A stretch of DNA of 64,000 bases, taken from the NCBI RefSeq assembly GCF_020921035.1, contig NC_063156.1:25096283-25160282 (forward strand), given 5' to 3'. The notes under the pieces are model-generated. The model saw only the letters and a program-made list of their open reading frames with translations, was not told the DNA's origin and made no database searches. This DNA comes from Rhodamnia argentea. Its lineage: Eukaryota; Streptophyta; Magnoliopsida; Myrtales; Myrtaceae. Position numbers and translations under genes: made by a program. The number at the start of each line of letters is the position of its first letter. The first letter of the stretch is position 1. Below, piece by piece: positions 56,883 to 64,000 of this stretch.

Positions 56883-59715
56883 TGTCGCGACCTAAAAACC
56901 AGGTTTCTAGGCTAATGGATTATCAAGCTAATTATCTAATTAACTTAACTCGGACTCTCCCAAGTCCATACCAAATCGCAACTTATGGTTCACTATCTAT
57001 CAAACAAAAAGATTTTCAAATTGGAGTCGCCACTAATCATTTTATGGTAGGCTGATTAGTCACCTAAATAAAGTATCGGGAGAAATATTTTATTCCTACG
57101 AACCAGAGATTCATTGAGTTCGGGAACTTGGTTACGCTAATATTTCTATTAACGCCATTTCGGTACCTTTCATTTCAATGAAAATTATCTGAGTCGGCAA
57201 CTTGCGAGGATTGTGATTCAAAGTTCCAAAGGTGCAATTATTATTTTTTATTTAAATGGATGATACAATGCATGCATGTGATGGTATTCTGAGAACACAA
57301 TTATTCTAACGAGATGAAAAAAAGTGACGACTATTCTAATATGACATGAATGCATGAAGGTTTTTTTTTTTTTTTAAGTTTTTGAATCCTAATGACATGC
57401 AAAGCAACGTGAATTCTAACCTACACGTTATGCAAAAATGACATGAATTTAATCTAAATGACGTGTTATATTAGACTAGACTAATCTACTAATTTAAAAT
57501 GAACGAGCCTTATTCTAAATGACGTATGAATGCGACATGGCATCAATGACTTATCAAATTTATGACATAACCTATAATACGACACGTAAAAATAATATGA
57601 CAAAATGACATGCCGAACCATAGGATATGTCAAACTTTAATGACGTGGCAAAATATATGACATGACTAATCAATGCGACATGAAAATGACATAGTGATTA
57701 TGCGACTAGGCCTAAACAACGTGCATATGTAAAATGAATGTGTTCAATCTACATGAATAGAATGTTCTAAACTATATGCAATCTACATGAATGAGATATT
57801 TTTGGTGTTTTGAATGGATTTTTTTATTCTTTATTTTTATTTTTTACGTGACAAATCAAATCATGCATGATCATTTATGAAAATATCTTCCGATTCGAAT
57901 CAGATAACGGATTGGATGGAGGAATCAAATCTGGTGATTAAGATTAGATATCTCGATCCCCGTGCCATCGAGACAAATCTCGGGGTCGAGATTAGTCCGA
58001 ATTTGCACGTTGTTGGTAGGAAATCACCCCTCTAATTCGAAACGGTTTTTCTAATCTAAAAATATGCTCAAGACATCAATAAAATAGGCAATTATCACAT
58101 ACTACAATATCAACAAACAAAATCTTGCCTAAGTGAAATATCATCCAAAATTCACATCAATTCGAATAAGAAACGAACTTGAGCAAATCAAATTTACCTA
58201 ATCTGAAATATTTCAGATTTTTGTTTCTTGTATTCGAATCTTCTACGGATCGAGATGGCTTTCTGATCGTGATCAACGGAGGGGCGCACGACCAAGGCTC
58301 GAGATCGACGGATGGCACCACTAGGTTCACGTGCACAATTGATTTGCGGTGGATCAGCAAATAAGATCGGCAATAATGCTACGGGGTTCTGGAGCCTCCA
58401 CGGTTGGGCATGCAGTTTAACTAGACCACCACTAGCAGACGTTGGAATTCTTAATGCAATATCACTCGTGGATGAGGTATCATGGCAGCAACTTCATGGA
58501 CGTTTATGGGTGCATGACTAAATCCTCTTCTCCTTCGATTTTGAACACATGAGAAAGAGGGCAAGAGACAACTTACATTCCATAACTCTTTGAAATCTCC
58601 TCTGCGCTCAAACCGAAATCTCACGACATTTAGCATCCACACGTCAATGCGCCATAATGCATCAAGATTCGGCCGAAGACAATGAACTTCTCGTGTGTGC
58701 AGATAAAGACCGGCAAGAATGGTGATCACAGTTTTTGCTCCCTCATTTCTACGTGAGTTTCTGATTTTTTTCAGAGTATGAGTCGAGACCTCAGACTTTT
58801 CTCCTACTCTCTCTTTTTCACCCGCTCAAAAACTCAGGTGCATCTCTCTCGGGACTACACTAGACGAAGCTCTCATTTTTTCTTCTCTCGTCAGGTTCTC
58901 ACTTTTTCTTTATCTCTCTCTCTCAACCTTCCTAGACGAAGCTTTCACCTTCTCTCTCTGTGTCGCTCAGTTTGTGAAAACCCCCCTGTGACTTTTCTAC
59001 ACACTCCTCCTTTTCCAACGAAGCTTCCCCCTGTTCAAGTGAAAATTGCCTTCTTTTATAGACGACGCGCCTGTGCCCCTTTTAAGCTGTGGGAGAACTG
59101 ATTTTCGAAATGATCCCACTGAAATCTCTACGTTTGTTATTTTACCCCATTTTTCAAAACCACCAAATCGGCCAGAATCTTCTTTTCGTTCGTGCACGTA
59201 CGTCCTCCTCTTGGCGTTATACATGTGCCCAAAATATTATCTCGTAATTCCTTCTGAGGCGGGACCTCCCCCTCTTTTCATGCGATTGTGCAACCCTCAA
59301 ATCTCTCAGTTTTTTCTTTTTTTTTTTTCAAGTAAACTGTCATGCACGAACATCATGGGGCTATGCTGATTCCCTCAGATCTTAGTCAACAAACTCAAGG
59401 CTTCAAAAATTCAACTTCCACGTTTGATTTAATCCACCTAAATGAATTATGGGCTTATTCCAATTAATCGAATTCTAAGCCCATCAATCGTCGACCCGAT
59501 GGATATGCAAAACATATGCGGCCATGTCCGCACGACTAGCTCAATTCCATTTCTATTTTCGGTTCAATTAAATGCAAAATGCAATGCCTAAATGACAAAA
59601 TTAAATATGAATAATTAATTTAATTTTTTTTTCCTGAGAACTAAAAGTAACTCTTGATTTTTTTTTATGCAAAAGTTAATGACTAAACAGGATGGCCAAA
59701 ATTTAGGTGTCAACA
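56883..59715 (-). repeat. 5' LTR of the Tat/Ogre-like element
   Basis: 2833 bases on the minus strand from TGTTGACACCTAAATTTTGG (59715) to TTAGGTCGCGACA (56883), with TG...CA ends. Part (57040-57130) is shared with the truncated LTR at 19843-22235. Borders the chi4 spacer directly: the next base on the + strand starts ATGTTAGAAAA of a chitinase 3'UTR-like sequence. Confidence 0.75.
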
Positions 59716-61827
59716 ATGTTAGAAAAAAAAAAACCCTAAGGAGAAAGGGGACGATGAAATAAAGATCTTTGCTTTCGTGAGACTATTTGATTTGACTTAA
59801 TTGCTCATACGAATTTGACCACATACGAAACTTTTTGTCTGAATAAAAAACAACATGAAGATCCGAGTTAAACCATGACTTGAGCATGTTAATCATCCTT
59901 TAACTCAGTCATGATGAGCTAACTAAGACATCTTGGGAAGCATATAAGTCCAAAAGTGGAATTACGTGTTGTTCTTATCAAGTGGATCTTCAGTTTCGCC
60001 ACAACCATTTGATTAAATTTTCGCCAAATTAGATGGATATCGAAACCCAAAATTAAATTGGATAACCTAAGACTGCCCAATCTTTGGCTTTCATTCCCTT
60101 AAATATTTTTATGAAGGAATTGGATGTCCCGGATCGCGAGTCTAATCAAAGGCAATATATTTATTAAATTGATTGGGAGATTAGCATAGAAAGGTAATAT
60201 AAGGTACATAAATATTGAATATCAAGTGATATAGCTAGGTTTATAAGGACCAGAGCACCAGATTGCAAAATTTATAGCGACGATGCAATTAAATTCTAAA
60301 GTATTCAAATAGTGCAATCTAGACTTGATCATGGATCTGTCGATCCACCGGCGGGCCCAGCCCACATATGCTAGAAGAGCACCATTTCGGCGGGCTTGTG
60401 CAACACAATTTACTTGTATAGTCCGGCTCGGCTTAGGCCTACCCTGAAAATTTTAGTTCTTTTCCTTTTTGTAAACGGTCAATTTAGGCAATAAATTACA
60501 TCCGACCCAAGACCCACATTAATCATCTCTAGTGCAACCGATTCCTAGTGATAATGACATATGAATATGGTGATCCCGCTCGGCATTTGTCAGACACTTT
60601 GAAAAATGAAGTTTTGGCTTTCAAACTAGGAATGTCGAGAATATTGTATAATTTTCAAAAATGTCATGAAAAAGTCTAAATGATTTTTAGTATTTATTTT
60701 ATACGCACATATTTTTCCAAGGTTAGCATGAGTAAAAGCAAAATTCAAAAGTCAGAGTCACCCTAAACGCGAATGTTTATTAACGCGCGATGCGTGTAAT
60801 TGTCCAATTTAATGAACCTGGTCATGAGAATGAGATCAACATTAGGCAATGATGAAGAAGGGGACAGTCGATCATTCAAGACCATAACGTCGAGTCAAGT
60901 CGAGGTCAACCAGTTGGTTGGAGTCATTTGGGTTTGTCGCTTAGGTGCTGATTTTGACGTGGTCGGACAGATAAAAATCCAACGGACGGATTTGAGACGA
61001 CAATTTACCCAGTGGGTGAGAAAATGGCCATAATTTTGTATCCGGAAAGAGTTACGGAATCTATAATATCAACAATTTTTAGCTATTAAAACGAGGTATT
61101 TGTAAAAAAAAAAACAATAACAACGTCATACAATCAAAGTAAGCCCAATATATAATATAGTCATAACATTGTTAACAAACTTCTACTTGAAAAAACAAAA
61201 AACATAATCGCACGGTGACACCATCAAAAGTCCACAAAAGCTCAATCCCTCATAAATCTAACTTCGGAATTGCACGTAAAGGTTTTAGGACTTCATTAGT
61301 AAAATTAAAAAGTTTAGAACTAAATTAGCATCCGTACAATAGATTTAGAGTTGATTGGACAATCTCCTCCCGATACATCGGATTGATTGAGAAGTAAGAG
61401 TGAAACGTCGGATCGGGAGCATATAGCATATTCTGAGCACAAGCTGGGCATTTCAAAGTTCAAGTCAACCTCGGATCGGGCGTAGTAACCTTCATAGAAT
61501 AATACATTGGATAATTGATTCTGCACTAACCCCGTTGGATGAAGCATGGCATAGTTTGGACGCAAGATTGGCATTCCAAAGTCAAAGTCAAAGCGTTGGT
61601 AATCTCGCCAGATCCTACAATCAAGGGGTAGATCACAAAAAATAAGGCATTGCCAAGCATATTAAAACTAGTCTCCTCCACCACTTTGGGATTCTTCCGT
61701 ACGCTAATGGTGTAGAAAGATTAACTATTCGAGTAGGGATTAGGCGCTGCTACGTATTGCGTGCACAAGTTTTTCTTATTTCGGTAAATGAATTCATTCC
61801 ATTTGCAGGTGATAATTTCGGGCCGAT

Positions 61828-62450
61828 TACGAAAAAAGTTCTAAAACTATAGCAATCGGTTCAATTTAGTCATGAATCTTTTTTCTTTTGCAATTGAGTC
61901 CTAAATATTTTTCATTCATATCAATTTAGTCCATCCAGATAATTTTTGCAAAAAATCGCATGTATGAATATCGGCCATTCTATGTGGCGCGGTCCGCGCT
62001 AACGTTGATAATTTTTAATTATCTTTTAATATTTTTAAATTTTTATTTAATTTTTTTCTTTCTTTTTCTCTTTTTTTCTTCTTCCATTCTTCCTCTAGCC
62101 GGTCGAGTTGAATTTTTTATTTATTCATTTCTTTTTTCTTTTTTTCTTTTTTTCTTCCCTTCTTCCTCTAGTTCCGTTGACTGCCTAGAGGAAGAAGTGA
62201 GGGAAAAAAAAAGAAAAAGAAAGAAAGAAAGAAAAGAAAAAAGAAAAAATATTAGAATTGTCCATATCAGCATCGGCCAACGTTCATATGAGAGATTTCC
62301 AATCAAAAAATGGCCGAATTGACTGAATTGACACAAACGTAAAAAATTTAGGATTCAATCAACCAAAAAAAAAAAAAAAACAAAGGAGGATGTAGAACTG
62401 AATTCCCACAATTGCGATACGTTTAAGATTTTTTTGATAATTTTCCTCTA
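61828..62450. repeat. Fold-back repeat, copy 6
   Basis: Sister of 38850-39478, with the same inverted arms and T-rich/A-rich centre, slightly shorter in the GAAA repeat. Confidence 0.65.
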
Positions 62451-62655
62451 GAATTTCCATTTCACACCTGCCAGTATAAAAACTGATTTTACATGGGCAG
62501 CGTACTTTATCCGAATCTACATGATCAATACATTCGGTAGTGACATATACCGTATACGTGGGTATTTATATATAAGACTGGAGTAATACCAACATCACAA
62601 GGACATCCCACGTTATTGAACAGAGTTATGCTCTCAAATTCAAAGTCCGAAGGTC

Positions 62656-62661
62656 AGTCAA
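62656..62661 (-). promoter_or_regulatory. Candidate W-box in the chi4 promoter
   Basis: TTGACT on the minus strand (AGTCAA on +). The aligned chi2 sequence reads AGTCAT. About 60 bases upstream of the chi4 TATA box. Confidence 0.35.
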
Positions 62662-62720
62662 CCTCATCCTACGTAATTGTTCACATGCATGTGTAAAGTT
62701 TTTGTCCCCTCACTCCACTA

Positions 62721-62728
62721 TAAATACA
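62721..62728 (+). promoter_or_regulatory. TATA box of chi4
   Basis: TATAAATA, 72 bases upstream of the ATG at 62793, in the same context as in chi2. Confidence 0.75.
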
Positions 62729-62792
62729 CCACGCCCTCCTCTTCGCTCGACATCGCAAATCCAAGCATCGTCCGAGCCATACCTCTCTCGAC

Positions 62793-63873
62793 ATGAATCG
62801 GAACACGCTTCTCGCCATCCTCGTCGCATGCTTCGCCGTGGTTGCCTCAGTCGCGCCGCTGGTGACCGCCCAAAACTGCGGATGCGCCGCCGGCCTCTGC
62901 TGCAGCCGGTACGGTTACTGCGGGACCAGCCATGCCTACTGCGGACCGGGTTGCAAAGCCGGCCCCTGCAGCTCCACCGCGGCTCCACCCGCCACTGGCG
63001 GGGTCGTGGTCGGCAACGTCGTCACTGCCGCCTTCTTCAACAGGATCATCGGGCAGGCAGCTTCCAGCTGCGCCGGGAAGAAGTTCTACTCGAGGCAAGC
63101 GTTCCTCAAGGCACTCGGTAGCTTCCCGAGGTTCGGGCGGGCCGGGTCGGTCGTGGCCTCGAAGCGGGAGATCGCCGCTTTCTTCGCTCATGTCATGCAT
63201 GAGACTGGACGTAAGCTCCGTCCTTTTCATGCACATTCTTATTCTTATACACCACGCAATATTAGCTTTGGATGCATAAAATTAAACTTTTAAAAATAAA
63301 CTTTATTAAGATCTCCCTTTTCTAATCTTGTATACATTTATCATGGCATAACTATTTCCAAATCTAAGGACACGTGTCATCCGTCCAGCCAACGAATGAT
63401 TCAATAATAATTCAATACCACATGACTCAAAAAAATTTCAATACAATGCTTATACATGCGTTCTTGCAGATTTTTGTTATATCGAAGAGATAAATGGGGG
63501 CACCTACTGCGACCCGAGCGCGAAGCAGTACCCGTGCAAGCCAGGCAAGAAGTACTTCGGCCGAGGGCCCTTCCAGATCACGTGGAACTACAACTACGGC
63601 GCGGCCGGCCAGAGCCTCGGGTTCGACGGGCTCAACACGCCGGAGATTGTCGCGAACAACCCCGTCATCGCCTTCAAGACCGCCCTGTGGTTCTGGACGA
63701 GGAACAACATGCAGTCCAAGCTCTTGAGCCAAGGGTTCGCTGCGACGATCCGAGCGATTAACGGCGGAGAGTGCAACGGGGGGAACTCAGCAGCTGTTCG
63801 AGCCCGGGTCGCGTATTACACTAATTATTGCAAGCAATTTGGGGTTACACCTGGCCGTAATCTCTATTGTTAA
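62793..63873 (+). CDS. Class IV chitinase chi4, type B
   Basis: Secreted GH19 endochitinase. Exons 62793-63210 and 63470-63873, 273 aa, nearly identical to chi2. Signal peptide about 1-26, CBM18 starting [18 protein letters not shown], linker, GH19 domain with E137 (HETG) and E146 (HFCYIEE). Differences from chi2 include Met135 instead of the conserved Thr (HVMHETG), His133 kept, Ala118 for Val in FGRAGSV, and GLNTPEIV where the others have PETV. The change at 135, two residues before the catalytic acid, is unusual for the family. Frames, splice sites and C-terminus ([14 protein letters not shown]) are intact. The intron is 259 nt with stops. Confidence 0.95.
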
Positions 63874-64000
63874 GGGCTCTTGGTCGGGATTAATCAATGT
63901 GGGTTACAAACATTGACAATAATGTGCTCTAAAAACAGCCTTTCTCCGCCAAATGTAGCTTGGTAATCAAGGATGAAGGATGATGAAATAAAGATGTTGC
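63874..64000 (+). other. chi4 3' flank, cut by window end
   Basis: Same sequence as after chi2 and chi3 (GGGCTCTTGGTCGGGATTAATC, then GATGAAATAAAG with the poly(A) signal at about 63987). The array may continue beyond the window. Confidence 0.8.

Larger units (their letters stand above)
49200..59715 (-). mobile_element. Tat/Ogre-like Ty3-gypsy LTR retrotransposon with gag only
   Basis: Minus-strand order: 5' LTR (59715-56883), primer-binding site (56879-56862), gag (55538-54240), a long region without pol, a tandem-repeat block (51345-50948), a polypurine tract and a 3' LTR start (50502). Internal length is 6380 bases. I find no protease, reverse transcriptase, RNase H or integrase motifs, so this is a non-autonomous derivative that would need enzymes from a relative. 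It sits between chi3 and the chi4 spacer. Confidence 0.7.
59716..62792. repeat. Copy of spacer 1 upstream of chi4
   Basis: Matches 34631-39824 from its first base (ATGTTAG, A-run, CCCTAAGGAG, GATGAAATAAAG), which is 3'UTR and poly(A) signal of a type-A chitinase, although no such gene stands to its left. It lacks the 35845-36465 transposon and most of 36775-38285. It ends in the chi4 promoter. No genes. Confidence 0.85.

Overview
This window is nuclear DNA of a flowering plant. Genes have short GT-AG introns, the intergenic DNA is AT-rich and full of microsatellites and transposons, and the proteins are plant families: class IV chitinases, an NPH3/BTB protein, a GTD-binding myosin-adaptor protein and a PADRE/DUF4228 protein. 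The family content and retrotransposon style fit a woody eudicot, possibly Myrtaceae. That placement is an impression, not something the sequence proves.

Layout. 1-2774 (+) is the 3' end of an EAF1-like NuA4 subunit gene. 5541-6456 (-) is an intronless trihelix factor with an apparent one-base frame break near its start. 7927-10179 (-) is a GTD-binding-domain protein gene. 10829-14734 is a nested structure: a long-inverted-repeat element carrying a polyamine-transporter gene fragment, with a decayed hAT transposon inserted in its left arm. tRNA-Ser(UGA) is at 15120-15201 and a three-exon cytochrome b5 gene at 15483-16823 (+). 18939-19706 (+) is a PADRE-domain gene. 19843 to about 22235 is a truncated LTR. 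23245-26261 (-) is a four-exon NPH3/BTB gene.

From about 29.3 kb to the right edge lies a tandem array of class IV (GH19, CBM18-bearing) chitinase genes, all on the + strand: chi1 33538-34506, chi2 39825-40905, chi3 45787-46755, chi4 62793-63873. chi1 is 'type A' (278 aa, 132-nt intron). chi2 and chi4 are 'type B' (273 aa, intron about 259 nt). chi3 is a clean A-to-B chimera with a switch inside exon 2 at about 46426-46432. The spacers are copies of each other, so many insertions can be dated against an empty sister site: a 690-bp hAT-type element (31689-32378), a 77-bp mini-element (45532-45608), a 1.5-kb Pack-MULE that captured a GH28 polygalacturonase-like exon (41441-42953) and a 0.6-kb element (35845-36465). 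A gag-bearing Tat/Ogre-like LTR retrotransposon (minus strand, about 49.2-59.7 kb) sits between chi3 and chi4. It abuts what looks like the 3'UTR remnant of a lost type-A chitinase.

Functionally, the single-copy genes on the left are housekeeping, regulatory and trafficking genes with no shared pathway. The right half is a secreted antifungal chitinase cluster evolving by duplication, unequal crossover and promoter change under heavy transposon load.
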